Counted from the first letter of the stretch, positions 1 to 14,504 are shown. The stretch is 64,000 bases of DNA from Bolinopsis microptera (GCF_026151205.1 NC_087075.1:12446303-12510302), one strand, 5' to 3'. The notes: generated from the letters alone by a model not told the origin. Translations and numbers: made by a program.

Positions 1-3000
1 CATGCACGGACGGGTGGGCCGGTAGATTCTGCACGTACGTTAGTGAGAGTCTAACGGATCCCTGCGCAAGCAATCCTTGTGAACACGGTGGGAAATGTGT
101 AGCTGCATCCAGTGATGAGTTCAGTTGTGAGTGCTCACCAGGGTTTAGAGGCAGTAACTGTGAGGAGAATATTAACGAATGTTCTGGAATTTCTTGTCTT
201 CACGGGGGAACCTGTATAGATGGGATTGATGGTCATGTTTGTGAGTGTAAAGACGGTTACAGTGGCAAGAATTGCCAACACACGGCGCAACCATGTGACT
301 CAAACCCCTGTCAAAACGGTGGTTTCTGCTACAACTTATCCGGGGAGTATTTGTGCCACTGCGCGCCAGGTTACGTCGGTGAAACGTGCGATATCCCCCT
401 TGTCTCCCCGGGTTACTGCGACGCCTCCCCGTGCACGGAGCACGCGGATTATTGCACGTCTGGTCTCCTTGGTTACACGTGCACGTGCTCTCTAACATGG
501 CGCGGTAAGAACTGCGAGATATCCGACCGCAGTGCGAGTGATTGTGATCTGAACCCTTGCATTAACGGTGGAACTTGCGTCTCTCAGTCCCAAGCCGGAA
601 GTTACCTTCCTTACACGTGCCAATGTGAACCAGGCTTCCGCGGGTTCAACTGTGAGGAAAACATCAACGAATGCACACCGGACATCTGCCTCAACGGAGG
701 CACGTGCACAGACCGCACAAACACATACGAGTGTCTCTGTCAGTCGGGATTCAGCGGTAGAAACTGTCAGGTCACTGAAGATCCCTGTCTCTCACTCCCT
801 TGTAGAAATAGCGGGAAATGTTACAGTCTGGAAGATTCTTATGTTTGTCAGTGCAGGTCCTCCTTCTCCGGGAGGAACTGTGAGGAGAGGCTGAGTTACT
901 GTCCGGAAAACCACTGTAGGAATGGTGGAATGTGCGGTGTTAGGAGTGATGGTAGTTTGGATTGTTCTTGCAAGGCGGACTATCATGGGGAGTACTGTCA
1001 GTACAGGTAAAATAAATTAAAGACGCTGATTATAATTAATGTAACTTCAGTATTAACTACTACATATTTCTCATGATTACTGAGCTGCATTTTGAGTGAG
1101 GTCATAATACCGAGGTGAATCTTCTCGAAACTCTATATCCACAGTTTTATGATTTAATGACGTGATAGTGTCAAAATTACCCTTTTCATTAAAAAACATC
1201 CTTCGTCTCCAAGTTCAAATAAATACTCCCAAATTGCAGGTACCATTACTGTACCCCTGACACCTGCCTAAACGGGGGCAGCTGTGTAGAGGGGGTAGGA
1301 GGGTACAGATGTCAGTGTCCTGTCGGGTACCAGGGTCCAGAGTGCCAGCTGGTAGAGGTCGGGGTTTTGGAGGGCGGTCACGTGGCTGTCCCTTCTCCTT
1401 CTCTCAAATACAGCACTATTTCCTTTAAGATCAGGACCAGGTCCAGTGATGGTCTCCTCATGTACGCTGGGAGGTAAGTTTCTCTGTCAGGTTTTCTGAA
1501 TTGCTGTTCGAATACTAACCATGCTGTTCCCGCTTGGGAATAGTAACAGAAACTCAAGGTAGACTGTAAACAAAGACAATTCCTGATGATATAATAAAGT
1601 AATAACAGCATGAATGCAATTTGAATATGAATTCTTTATAGATATTATTCCTAACTTCTTTCTACCTCAACTTGACCTCACTTCACGTTACAGGTACGGT
1701 GGAGGTAGAGACTATCTAATAGTGCAACTAGTAAACGAGAATATAGTTGTGAGATTCAGTGTAGGGAGTGACCAACAAGCTCGACTCGTCCTCAACAAAA
1801 GCGTCTCGACAGAAAATGGCACATAATTACTGTTAAGGTAAACAGTAAACAGGTAGCAGTACTTGTTGATGAGTGCCATGATAGAGTGAAATCTTCCTGT
1901 TCTGCTTCCGCAACTGTTTCAGGTTTTTTACTCTATTTCAAACTGTTTTACTCTAGCTTAAACTATTCTTATCTACACATTTTCGTAACTATTTTACTCT
2001 GTTTTCACTTATTTTACCAAGTCCAGCAATGATGAATGATGTCGCATTAACACTTATTTTCACCCTCCTCATGATTATCTTTCACATTTATTTCACTTTC
2101 ACTTTCACTTTCAGGAGCGTATTATTCTCTAGACACGAACACCCCACTTTACCTGGGTGGAGTTGACTACAGTTACTCCTTCCTTCCTGCCTCTACCTAC
2201 CATGGCTGTATCAAGGATCTCTACATTGGTAATCCTCTTCTTCACATATTATTTACACGTAATTAGGGTAATCGGAACTTAATTTAATGTCTAACTATCT
2301 TTATTCAAATTATTTTATATTAACATTTATTTGATGAAAATAAATCAGGGGACAAGCTGGTAGATTTCTCCAACACTGTACCCTCTTCACGTCACTATGT
2401 TGGTTGTATGGAACAAGATTGTAAAACTAGCTGCTCCGGACAGAAGGTTTGATGAAATTACATGCAAATTTAGATTGATAATCAAATATTGGTTATTTAG
2501 TTTTTAGACAAGATTTATCACAATTTATGGTTATTGGAAAGTTTTTTCGATTGGTAACTTGAAATCTGACTAAGCATGATCTAATGTGTAGCAATAAATT
2601 CATTGTCAATGTTAGACGACAAACCGTGAATGAGAAAGCCAGTTCAAATAACTACTTTACTTTTTTTAAACCTACAGCATCCAAAATGTCCAACTATTTT
2701 TAAATTTCCTGGGCAGGTCTGCACAATGCACGGCGGAGTTGTGACATGTCAATGTCCCTGGGGTAAAACCGGGGACTGTTCCGCCACCTCCCCCTCCATC
2801 ACCCTCTCTGAAGGAATCCCCCTCACTCTCTCCCTCACTTCCAACCTCTTCCTCAACTCAGCAACCCTCATGATATCAATCCAGTTCCGGACCAGAATTC
2901 CGGATTGTTTACTCTACGTGTTCGGATCAGCCGGAGATGGTCAGGATTACCTGATTGTTGGATTGACGGAAGGACAGCCCACAGTTACACTTAACACAGG

Positions 3001-5338
3001 AACAACCACTCAGTTAACCATGTACGGAACTAAAGTTAATGATGGTGTGTGGCACACTGTGTTGTTTAATAAGGTTTGTGTTCTCTTTTTTCTGATCAAA
3101 TACCTAAGTAGTATTAAGTAGATGCCGCGAGAGATTCACAAAGCTAACAATGAAATGTTATAGTAATACTATATAATATAAGATATTAAATAAGAAAATG
3201 TAACATATAGAATATACCTGGTATCTTGTTCTGCCTTGCAAGATCTCTCAGCAACATAATAAATAATAAGTAAACATATCATGTCCGCTTTACAACAAAA
3301 CATAAATCATGATATCCTTACCAAACACCCCAGGTTCTGGACCAAATCCAGCTACAGTTAGACGAGCTACACTCTGCTGTTAACCGGACCAGGGACGGAC
3401 ACACTCAATTCCGGACCAGTTCCCGGACTGTTCTGAGTGTAGGTGGAGTGTCCGGCGGAGTCAGCGTTAAAGAGAGGGTCAGGTCCGGAGTTATTGGATG
3501 TGTCAGGTATGTCTGAATGGGAAATTTTGAAATTTCCTTCTAAATTCCTTTCAAAATTCCTTCTTTACAATTGTTATTATTAGATTAACTAATAAGCATC
3601 ACTATATCAGGGACGTAAGAGTTGGTAATAGTGAGGTTGATATATTTGATCTGAGGGTAGGAGGGGACGTGAAGTTAGGCTGTGAAGTGCCGCCCACGTG
3701 CGTTCACTCCACGTGCCCGGCTACACACAGGTGCCAGGATATTTGGGGCGACTATCAGTGCGATTGTCCGGACGGATTTTCTGGTTAGTTATTTTAAAGT
3801 TCAAAATGTTATGCTGCAACATTTGAACAATGTGCATGTTGCCCCAACAACTAATATTGACGATGGAAATAATAACGATCTTCTTCCAAGGTCCAACTTG
3901 CGACTGTACTGCTGGCTACACTGGGAACCAATGTCAGTATGAAATTAACGAATGTGAACCTGACCCTTGCGTTCACTCCCTCTCTTGCACTGATAAGCTC
4001 AATGGGTTAGTTACTGATTAAATAGTTAGTAATTATGAAATAAAAAATCAATTATTTTTTAGCAAATTATTGAGTCAGTGGGTACTTGATCTAACCAGAG
4101 CCCTCGGCGGCAAAAGGAGTACATCGTATACTATTATACGATGTCTCTACTATTACTATTTACTATTATATTGATTTGAACAATACCGGCTTTATTGTTG
4201 ATGGTTGGAAAGTTCCAAAATTTATGTTTAGTTGATTTTAACATAAACATTAGTCTAGTTTGGTAAACTTGAGAACTTCGAAGAAATATTTTAATTTAAG
4301 TTATCGTAGGTATTCTTGCGAGTGTAAGCCAGGCTACGCGGGCATGAACTGTGACGTAGATATAAACGAATGTGCGGACTTACCCTGCACAAACGATGGC
4401 ACGTGTGTCGATCTCGTCAATGGATTCGAGTGTCGGTGTAATTCAATCAGGTACTGTAAACATCATGCGTTTATCTTTTTCCCTCCCTCCCTCCCTCCCT
4501 CCCTCCCTCCCTCCCTCCCTCCCTCCCTCCCTCCCTCCCTCCCTCCCTCCCTCCCTCCCTCCCTCCCTCCCTCCCTCTCTCCCTCCCTCCCTCCCTCACT
4601 ATCTTGATTTTATCCCCCAGGTATACGGGAACAACATGTGAGATAGACAGGACACCCTGTAAAGACAATCCTTGTTTACACCAGGGAACTTGTACGGAGT
4701 ACGGGGAAGGAAAGTTTGGTTGTACATGCACTTCTAGTTGGGGAGGCGATCTCTGTCAGCTCCCCAGATCATGTGACTTTGATCCGTGTGTCCACGGCAA
4801 GTGTAAAGGTCCAGCAAAGGGAGACTCGTACGTGAAGTGTGATTGTAATAAGATCTGGACCGGACCAACTTGTGAGGAGATAGATTGCAGCACGTGCAAC
4901 AACGGGAATTGTTGGGACGGAGTTTGCACGTGCTACACCGGTTTCTCCGGGCCCACGTGCGAGGAAGAAGAACAGGAAATACGCTCAGTATCAGCTCCAA
5001 TACAAACATGGGTCATCGTTCTGGTGGCTGTTCTTGGTGTCTTACTTTTCATTGTCATCCTCCTCATAGTCCTGTGCAGGAAGAAATGCTACCCGGAAAC
5101 CAAATACCGGGAGATCCCACCTCAAGGGGGCGGGACCCCTCTACACCCCTACTATCAACAACCAGTACAATCCCCACACTTTTACCCAGACAAACTTCAG
5201 ACTTATAACAATAACATGTTTCAATATAGACAATATCCGGGCCATGGTCCGGTTACACCGACCCCAGGAAATATGGTGCAGATGAGCGAACTATCCCAGT
5301 TATCAACAGCCACTTTAGATAACGAGATCAAGCTGTGA
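1..5338 (+). CDS. Crumbs-like EGF/laminin-G single-pass receptor (5' end outside window)
   Basis: Exons read from splice sites and phase: <1-1006, 1240-1473, 1694-1922, 2115-2228, 2349-2446, 2717-3073, 3334-3506, 3611-3783, 3891-4005, 4310-4450, 4621-5338. The first exon is open from base 3 and encodes about eight EGF domains (motifs such as NPCxHGGKC, INECTPDICLNGGTC), several of the calcium-binding type. A ninth EGF follows, then LamG 1 (exons 2-5), an EGF, LamG 2 (about 2790-3680), further EGFs, a hydrophobic segment (about 5006-5077, TWVIVLVAVLGVLLFIV...), RKK stop-transfer and a ~80-residue tail ending NEIKL. This EGF-LamG-EGF-TM order is that of Crumbs polarity proteins, but the tail lacks the classic ERLI end, so a related EGF/LamG receptor is possible. 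One base is missing near 1811 inside LamG 1: the frame reaches a stop at 1824, while the next frame restores the WHIITVKV LamG core up to the donor at 1923. A poly(A) signal lies at 5662. Confidence 0.78.
4482..4597. repeat. (CCCT)n microsatellite in receptor intron
   Basis: Nearly uninterrupted CCCT units fill most of the 170-bp intron 4451-4620, just upstream of the acceptor of the last receptor exon, where they form an extended pyrimidine tract. The same repeat precedes the decayed exon copy at 14666. Confidence 0.95.
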
Positions 5339-6126
5339 TAAGATAAGATAAGATAAGATAAGATTAGAGAGATTATATTATTGAGCAAGTGCAGTGAGCG
5401 TTTAGGTAAGGTCTAAAAACGGCCTATATTCGTCCGAGGAGTGGCAGCAAAGTGCTGCATTTTCGGCCATGACAGCTATATCTATCGCATCTAAGAAATA
5501 TTTCTTTACTAGCATTTTAATGATGATTATGATAAGAGCTAAATTTACTTGATATATATGTGGCTGAAGATAAATTGTTTATAAATTTAATGTAGTGTTT
5601 ACCAAAAGATATATTAGTTGTATAAACAGTTTGACATTTGATAAAAATATATTATCTGAAGAATAAAGTATCTAGAAATGCGTGTAATTTCATTATTGAG
5701 GATATCCCGACAGTTTCTCACATAGAAGGTAATTTCAATTTGTCTAATTAAAAAATAATGATTCATCATGAACTTATGATTGAGTCAGCTTTGTGAAATT
5801 TCATTTTATTTGTAAACTGAATTCAATAAAATTTTAAAATTTTATTGAAAATTCCTTGATATGTATTTAGTCGGTATATTATCTTCAAGTGTGCTAAATA
5901 ATGTGCAGTGTTATTAACCGCCGTATATTTGACTGGAGATTTATTTATTAGAGCTGCTTTTAATAGGTACTCATTATTCATGCAGATTTATAAAACTAGA
6001 GAATTTACTAGAAATTTTTAAGCGTTTGATACCCAAATGATTTTAACGGTAGTATGAAATGTGCTTTATTATTTTTATCTCACTTTTTTCAGAATGTTTT
6101 CTAAATAAAATTAGGGTCTTCGATGA
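5339..6126. other. 3' UTR and intergenic sequence
   Basis: After the receptor stop there is a short (GATAA)n run at 5336-5366 and an AATAAA signal at 5662-5667, which gives a 3' UTR of roughly 340 nt. The remainder is AT-rich with no ORF or exon I can support. Confidence 0.6.
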
Positions 6127-7824
6127 GCATGCACACATTTTAATTTCAGTGACCACCCAGCTAGTGACCAATCGAATAAAAATCCCGTGCACGGTAAAGG
6201 ATGTGATATAATATTTTTGCATTTTGCATGAATTTCAGACATAGGTTACTTTCACTTTCAGTTTGCAGTTTGGGTTCCCGTTACTTCTACACTAATCCTA
6301 AATCAAAGGCCACATTAAATATTGAATTTTTAGTTTAACTTTAAGTTTTATATTGTGTTTAACTTTTATTATTGATAAACGGATATCAGCTATCAGCTAT
6401 GTGAAATAAGTTTATTCCGAAATTGCTTGAAATATTTATAAGAATACTTTGTACTAAACAAAACAATGTTCATTTTCTTTCGTTATTCTAAGAGTGGAGA
6501 AGCATACTGATTCCAGGGACCGGGAGTGTATCTATGATCTAAAAAAGTAAAAAGCATTAATGAATTCAGTCGAAATAAAAAGGTTGTATGATTTTACATC
6601 AATTTCAATGCAAGTTCATGAATCATTTGTAATTTTCAAATTTTAAAAATGATGAGCAATGACAAATGAGAACAATTTTATAAATCAGGCTTTCTTAATC
6701 TTATCGAAAGTATTGATGTAATTATTAATTATCAAAAAGAACAATATCGACCAAATTGGCAAGTTGAAAACTGAACGAACCATTTTCAATGACCTATAAC
6801 ATTTGAATATCTAAAAAATAATTAAAAGTTTGCACACTATGATTATATTTAATATAAGGATTAAGAATTACACCACACATTTGACATTGCACTACAATTG
6901 AACCGATTTTTCTTAGCAATCAGGTTTTATCAGCCATATCCTTACGTATACACTAGCGAAAATACACACTGATTTAATTTACGAAAAAGTATATATTTTT
7001 TTGAAATGGACCAGTTCGTCAAAAGTTTTTAAACGAAAAGTTACAAATTTAAATTAATGTATATTTAGTAAATATTAGTTTACCAATGCCTGAATCATTT
7101 AATAATTAAGATCCAAACTTTTTGTTCATTTTATAACTCCGGGAGGAGTAAACTTAAATGGCTAAGATAGCAGAGTTGAGTTCATTTACCCTATCAGCAC
7201 AAGAATCTAGCGGTAGAACTGCTGTATGAATTGTTCCTCTGTCACTTTTACAGTTACCCCGCCATGTCTGAAAATGAGGAGTTTAGACATTTCATCGCTA
7301 CTAATAGTAATATACTATTAATAAACAATGCTACGTTTGTTTGAATAAGTGATGGTGATTCAAACGTTCAAATGTTGTTCCAAATCCAGACTCAGAGTAC
7401 GATTATTTCAATTTGTAACGAAAACCTCGTCACGAAATACGAATCATTTATATGTAAATCGCGTTAGGAGAATAGTGGCCGAATTCTAAACTCTTAGATC
7501 ATAGTTAAAGTAAAGAATAACATACAAGTATAACTATATTTTGACATCTATACCTGCAACCTGTATTTTGTATAATACCATTAACAAACGATGATACCTT
7601 AGCGGTCGTTCAAAATCAAAAGTACGATTATTTGTGCATTGTAACGATAACCTTGTAATCGAGCAAGTATTTCAATATTTAGTTTTACCTGTATTTACTT
7701 AGCTGAGGCACTGATCTTCCCCATCGTGAAACATTTTAAAAAACTGGATTATTCCGTCAGTTATTCGGGTCCCTTCAAAGTATTCTGAAATGTTGGTTTG
7801 TTTGTTACCACAGTATAAAAACAG
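6127..7824. repeat. Segmental duplication, copy 1 (non-coding)
   Basis: This AT-rich segment aligns over its whole length with 9749-12076. Shared landmarks include CCCGTGCACGGTAA (6184 / 9808), ATCAAAGGCCACATTAAA (6301 / 9919), AACTCCGGGAGGAGTAAACT (7135 / 11009) and the end TTGGTTTGTTTGTTACCACA (7793 / 12053). It has no plausible gene. It ends exactly where the poly(A) tract starts, and copy 2 starts exactly where the poly(C) ends. Confidence 0.9.
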
Positions 7825-9748
<1,924 letters not shown>

Positions 9749-10454
9749 TGAGCTGCACACATTTAAATTTCAGTGACCATCCAACTAGTGACCAATCGAA
9801 TAAAAATCCCGTGCACGGTAATGGGTGCGATATAATTTTGTTTGTATTTTGCATGAATTTCAGACATAGGTTACGTTCACTTTCAGTTTGGGTTCCTGTT
9901 ACTTCTACACTACTCCTAAATCAAAGGCCACATTAAATATTGAATTTTTAGTTTAACTTTAAGTTTTATATTGTGTTTAACTTTTATTATTGATAAACGG
10001 ATATCAGCTATTAGCTATGTGAAATAAGTTTATTCCGAAATTGCTTGAAATATTTATAAGAATACTTTGTACTAAACAAAAAATACGTTCGTTTTCTTTT
10101 GTAATCCTAAGAAGATGGAGAAGCATACTGATTCCAGGGACCGGGAGCTAAAAAAGTAAAAAGCATAATTATAAATGAATTCAGTCAAAATAAAAAGGTT
10201 ATATGATTTTACATCAATTTCAATGCCAGTAACTGGCATTGAAATTTATGTAAAATCAACAGCCAGTTCATGAATCATTTGTAATTTTCAAATTTTAAAA
10301 ATGATGAGCAAGGACAAATGAGAACAATTTTATAAATCAGGCTTTCTAAATCTTATCGAAAGTATTGATGTAATTATCAAAAAGAACAATATCGACCAAA
10401 GTGGCAAGTTGAAAACTGAACGAACCATTTTCAATGACCTATAACATTTGAATA

Positions 10455-10647
10455 CCTTACGAGACATATTTATATGGTACGAAATTTGGGGATTTTTGGA
10501 AAAAATGGGAAAAAATCCCCATATTTTCGTACTGAATTTCTGAAATTTCGTACTGAGTTACTGTATTTCTGAAAAAAATCCCCATATTTTCGCTCCCATA
10601 ATTTCGATCCCCGCTAATTATGATCCACATAAATATGTTTTGTAAGG
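10455..10647. mobile_element. MITE with TA target duplication and visible empty site
   Basis: Imperfect terminal inverted repeats (CCTTACGAGACATATTTAT at the left; the right end reads ATAAATATGTTTTGTAAGG) flank 193 bp. TA is duplicated at 10453-10454 and 10648-10649. The sister copy carries the undisrupted site (GAATATCTAAA, near 6808), so this is a genuine insertion. The interior has no coding capacity. Consistent with a non-autonomous Tc1/mariner-type element. Confidence 0.85.
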
Positions 10648-11028
10648 TATCTAAAAAATGATAAAAAAGTTTGCACAATATGATTATATTTAAAAGAAGG
10701 ATTAAGAATTACACCCCACATTTGACATTGCATGATTGCACTACAATTGAACCGATTTTTCTTAACAATCAGGTTTTATCATTTCAGCCATATCCTTACG
10801 TATACACTGTCACTAGCGAAAATACACACTGATTTAATAGAACTTGTACGAAAAAGTATATATTTTTTTGAAATGGACCTGCTCGTCAAAAGTTTTTAAG
10901 CGAAAAGTTACAAATTTAAATTAATGTATATTCAGTAAATATTAGTTTACCAATACCAATGCCTGAATCATTTAATAATTAAGAGCCAAACTTTTTGTTC
11001 ATTTTTTAACTCCGGGAGGAGTAAACTT

Positions 11029-11218
11029 TGACCATTGTTAATGATCTTAACGGGTGATACTCGTAAAATATCTGTTCCATACACTTACAGGACCGTCGAC
11101 GAGTCCAACTCGGCGCGCGTCCTGGTAGGTTGTAAACCTACAATAATGATCTGGCCCGTCGCGAGAAGAAAGCGGCGCGCGCTACTTCGAAGAAATTTAG
11201 ACGAGTAACATCCGTCAA
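11029..11218. mobile_element. Insertion of unknown type with 10-bp target duplication
   Basis: 190 bp present only in duplication copy 2. The flanking GAGTAAACTT occurs at 11019-11028 and again at 11219-11228, and once in copy 1. The insert is locally GC-rich, with two GGCGCGCG motifs and a small hairpin GTAGGTTGTAAACCTAC. There are no clear TIRs. It could be a SINE-like retroelement, but I do not see convincing Pol III A and B boxes. Confidence 0.7.
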
Positions 11219-12156
11219 GAGTAAACTTAAATAGCTGAGATAGCAGAGTTGAGTTCATTTACCCTATCAGCACAAGAATCTCGTACGTCATAAATTGCTA
11301 GCGGTAGAACTGCTGTATGAATTGTTCCTCTGTCACTCTTAAAGTTATCCCGCCATGTCTGAAAATGAGGAGTTTAGACATTTCATCGCTACTAATATAC
11401 TATTACTATTAATAAACAATAATACGTTTGTTTGAATAAGTGATACTGATGGTGATTCAATAGTTCAAACGTTGTTCCAAATCCAGACTCAGAGTACCGT
11501 TAACAAACGATGATACCTTTGTTTGAATTAGCGATCGTTCAAAATCAAAAGTACGATTATTTGTACATTGTATTTGTAACGATAACATTAACCTTGGCCT
11601 TGTAATCGAGCAAGTATTTCAATATACTAGCAGGAACCCATATAACCCTAAAATGGTGTCAAGACTCAAGAGACTAAAATAATTATTACCTATTTAATTC
11701 GCGTTTTTGACACCACTTGGCGATCCAAATTTTGGGCACTGAAATTCCTATTCCTTGGCCTATTTTTTATTTTTTCATGCTGATTTGGAGGCCATTAAAG
11801 CATTTGACCCAGTTAAAAAAGTTTTAGTTTTATATCTTTTACGGTTTTTGCGGAATGTCGTGTTAAAGTTGATGCCGTGGTGTCAGTAAAATGGCACGGA
11901 TATATACACATATATCGTCTCGCTTTTTATATAGTAAGATACCTGTATTTACTTAGCTCAAGCTGAGGCACTGATCATCCCCATCGTGAAACATTTTCAA
12001 AAACTGGATTATTCCTTCAGTTATTCGGGTCCCTTCGAAGTATTCTGAAATGTTGGTTTGTTTGTTACCACAGTAACATACGAGTATAATAAATTTAGTG
12101 CATGTGAGGTATGTCTAAACAGACAAACTATACATGTATATGTAAATAATAGGTCT

Positions 12157-13377
12157 CTATGATGAATAATATATAAATATCTGAATTAAATTACCAAGTT
12201 TCTCAATGCTCTTGGTTAGAACTTCAAGTTTGTGGGAAGTTATGACTGCACCAAAGAACTCTGTTGAATAAAGGAGATCCCAGTAGCTGCTAATGGTCGT
12301 GTTGAGTGGACAATCCTTCGCCTTTTCAAGTAAATCTTTGACCTGTTTGAGCTCTACTTGAGTCTGGTTCAAAGCTGTATTAGTGATGTTGAGTTCCTGG
12401 GTCACCGTGTCCAGCTCTTTGATTGTCGTCTCCTTCTCTGTCTCGGTGGCATTCAGTTGCTGTGATTTGTTCTCTAAACCTCTTCGGTATGTTTCCTTAT
12501 CTTCTTTGGTTTGAGCGAGCTCCCCCAGTGTCTCATTTAGTTGCTGTGATTTGCTCTCCAGTTCAGAATTACAGGTACTTGTTTCTTCCTTGCTCTGCTC
12601 TAGTTCTGTGAGTGTCTCATTTAACTTCTCTTCTGTTTGTTGCAGTTTGACCTGCAGATGCACGATCTTGCACCTAGTGTCAATCTCTGTGATGTTACCA
12701 GTCCTTGTTTTTAGGAGAACGTCTTCCCACTTCATAACTCTTACTTCACCGTGTGTCTCCTCAACTCCAGAACACATGTCCCTTGCCATTTCCTTGATCT
12801 CTTCATTACTCAACTTCTTACTGAACATATTTAGATTAAACATTTCTCCATTAAACATATTGTTGGTATCCATTCCTGTACCTAGCCTTTGTTGCTCGTT
12901 ACCCAGCACGAGGTACCCTCCTTGCCCCAGAGTCCTCCCTGCAGGTGTAGCCTTGCTGTCAACTGGTGCACCATTAATGTAAACGGTCCTTGTTTGGCTG
13001 GTTGCGTCCCAACCTAAACAATTATGAAACCACGTACCGTGGTTCACGGTATATAGACTTTCTAGATCAGAGTTGTCTCCGAATATCCTGGTGCGTTCAC
13101 CCATATCTGTTATCTCAATCTCGTAGGCTTGATCACTCACAGCGTATGAGAACCAGGTTGGCTCGACGCTACCACTAGTTCGAAGTTTCCGGATCCACGC
13201 ACACGTCGTAAACCCGGTCTCAAATGGCTGCATGTTAGGCTGGTACAGTATGTAATCCTTATCCGTCTGTCCGAACTTGAGAGCATTGAAACGGTCCCCA
13301 CTAGTAGCGTGCAGTAGTAGAGTGAGTAGTGTCAGAAGTAGGGCTTCTTTCATCTTGGTGCTGTTATTAGCTATCAA
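12157..13377 (-). CDS. Secreted pentraxin-like domain protein with coiled-coil tail
   Basis: Single-exon frame of 406 codons. The likely true start is the second Met (13353), which begins the signal peptide MKEALLLTLLTLLLHATSG. Residues ~28-205 match the pentraxin/LamG-like fold: FTTCAWIRK, WFHNCLGWD, VYINGAPV, GGYLVLGNEQQRLGTG followed by MFNGEMFNLNMFS and LSNEEIKEM, the pentraxin order of Cys-Trp strand, His/Cys strand and GG-x-LGxxQ calcium loop. Residues ~236-350 form a long coiled coil rich in LNET/LNAT/LNIT-type N-glycosylation sequons. A short C-terminal tail follows. Pentraxins are extracellular, calcium-binding pattern-recognition lectins; a coiled-coil stalk would allow oligomerisation. 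Function in this animal is inferred only. Internal repeats in the coiled coil (ESKSQQLNETL / ENKSQQLNATE) suggest duplication. Confidence 0.8.
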   Translation of the reverse strand: MIANNSTKMKEALLLTLLTLLLHATSGDRFNALKFGQTDKDYILYQPNMQPFETGFTTCAWIRKLRTSGSVEPTWFSYAVSDQAYEIEITDMGERTRIFGDNSDLESLYTVNHGTWFHNCLGWDATSQTRTVYINGAPVDSKATPAGRTLGQGGYLVLGNEQQRLGTGMDTNNMFNGEMFNLNMFSKKLSNEEIKEMARDMCSGVEETHGEVRVMKWEDVLLKTRTGNITEIDTRCKIVHLQVKLQQTEEKLNETLTELEQSKEETSTCNSELESKSQQLNETLGELAQTKEDKETYRRGLENKSQQLNATETEKETTIKELDTVTQELNITNTALNQTQVELKQVKDLLEKAKDCPLNTTISSYWDLLYSTEFFGAVITSHKLEVLTKSIEKLGNLIQIFIYYSS

Positions 13378-14100
13378 ACTTAAAGTGGTACATTATTATT
13401 ATGTGGCTACTTATATTGTAGTGTAAGTTGTAACGGTTGAAACTAGAGTTTAAGTTATAAACATGATCGATGATATATATTAAACTAAAAGAGAATAGCG
13501 AAAATTGTACTACTCTAAGATTATAAATTATGTTTCATTTAGAATGTACTGCAATTTATACTACTGGCACTGCTCATGATTCGCTTGCTTTGTCGCAAAT
13601 CAACCGAACAATTCATGAAGGAAAAGAAAATGGAACACCGGGAAAATGCTATCGATGTTCGAAAATATGACTTTACTGATCTGAGATCAGCATTATATTA
13701 TCACGAGATCACCTAATCACGTGACTGTCTTATCTGTTAATCTCGTGATAATGCAACATTTGTAGGGGAAGTTGGAACTAGGCACTAACGAGGGCTCTAG
13801 TTGAGTTGCTGACTGTCTGTACTACTTCCCTGTAAGACATTATCCGGATTCTTGTCGGCATATACTCTGCATATAACTGTTATATTTTCTAAGATAACAG
13901 TAAGATAAGGGTGGCATGCTGTCTTCAATAGAAACCTATCTATATGAAGCCTTGATTAGATACAATACTGTAACATATATTAGCAGTTAACATCTGCCAG
14001 CTTGATGAAACCCCTGACCTTCTTGTTGAAATCATGCATGTAGTCGATATTGTTGCTGAAACCATGTATCTCCTATCTTAGTTAAAGGACTGTTTGTTCA
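13378..14100. other. Intergenic, presumably pentraxin gene promoter side
   Basis: No ORF or exon supported. An imperfect inverted repeat, ATTATCACGAGAT (13696) against ATCTCGTGATAAT (13741), surrounds a TCACGTGA-type palindrome; it may be a small foldback element. Confidence 0.4.
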
Positions 14101-14213
14101 GGTGAGCTGGTGGTGATAGGAGGACTAGACTACAAGGTGAATCCTGAATACATGCTGCAGATAAGCATTACTGATAGAGCACCGCCCTATCACGAGACCT
14201 CAGCTAAGGTTTG
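14101..14213 (+). pseudogene. Orphan cadherin-repeat exon
   Basis: Between an acceptor (TTGTTCAG, 14093-14100) and a donor (AAG|GTTTGTT) lies an open 113-nt segment encoding GLDYKVNPEYMLQISITDR, the typical end of a cadherin repeat (LDYExxPxYxLxVxAxDR). No neighbouring cadherin exons are found, so it is either a lone transposed exon or part of a gene whose other exons I could not see. Intact splice signals make it unclear whether it is dead. Confidence 0.5.
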
Positions 14214-14344
14214 TTAACTTATTTATGTTAAATTTATTAATAATTAATTAAATATTGATATTTCTCTTGTTCTCTCCAGTGTTTTATGAAGAGACTTACA
14301 GTTACAGCATGGATATTCAATCATATAAACACCGTCCTTAACAT

Positions 14345-14504
14345 CCCTCCCTCCCTCCCTCCCTCCCTCCCTCCCTCCCTCCCTCCCTCCCCTCCCTCCC
14401 TCCCTCCCTCCCTCCCTCCCTCCCTCCCTCCCTCCCTCCCTCCCTCCCTCCCTCTCTCCCTCCCTCCCTCCCTCCCTCCCTCCCTCCCTCCCTCCCTCCC
14501 TCTC
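14345..14504. repeat. (CCCT)n microsatellite
   Basis: About 160 bp of CCCT units with a few slips. A weaker pyrimidine tract continues at 14600-14655. It matches the repeat in the receptor intron at 4482-4597 and probably moved with the exon copy at 14666. Confidence 0.95.

Larger units (their letters stand above)
9749..12076. repeat. Segmental duplication, copy 2 (non-coding)
   Basis: Second copy of 6127-7824. Outside a few insertions the copies are highly similar. Copy 2 carries a 193-bp TIR element (10455-10647), a 190-bp insert flanked by a 10-bp direct repeat (11029-11218) and about 310 bp of extra sequence near 11626-11940. Copy 1 in turn has about 150 bp (near 7408-7580) that copy 2 lacks. 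This pattern fits two diverged haplotypes placed in tandem by assembly, or an older real tandem duplication. Confidence 0.88.

Noticed and set aside
11029-11218. Hammerhead ribozyme (retrozyme) in the 190-bp insert
   Set aside because: A GACGAGTCC segment recalls the core, but CTGANGA and GAAAC elements in the right order are missing.
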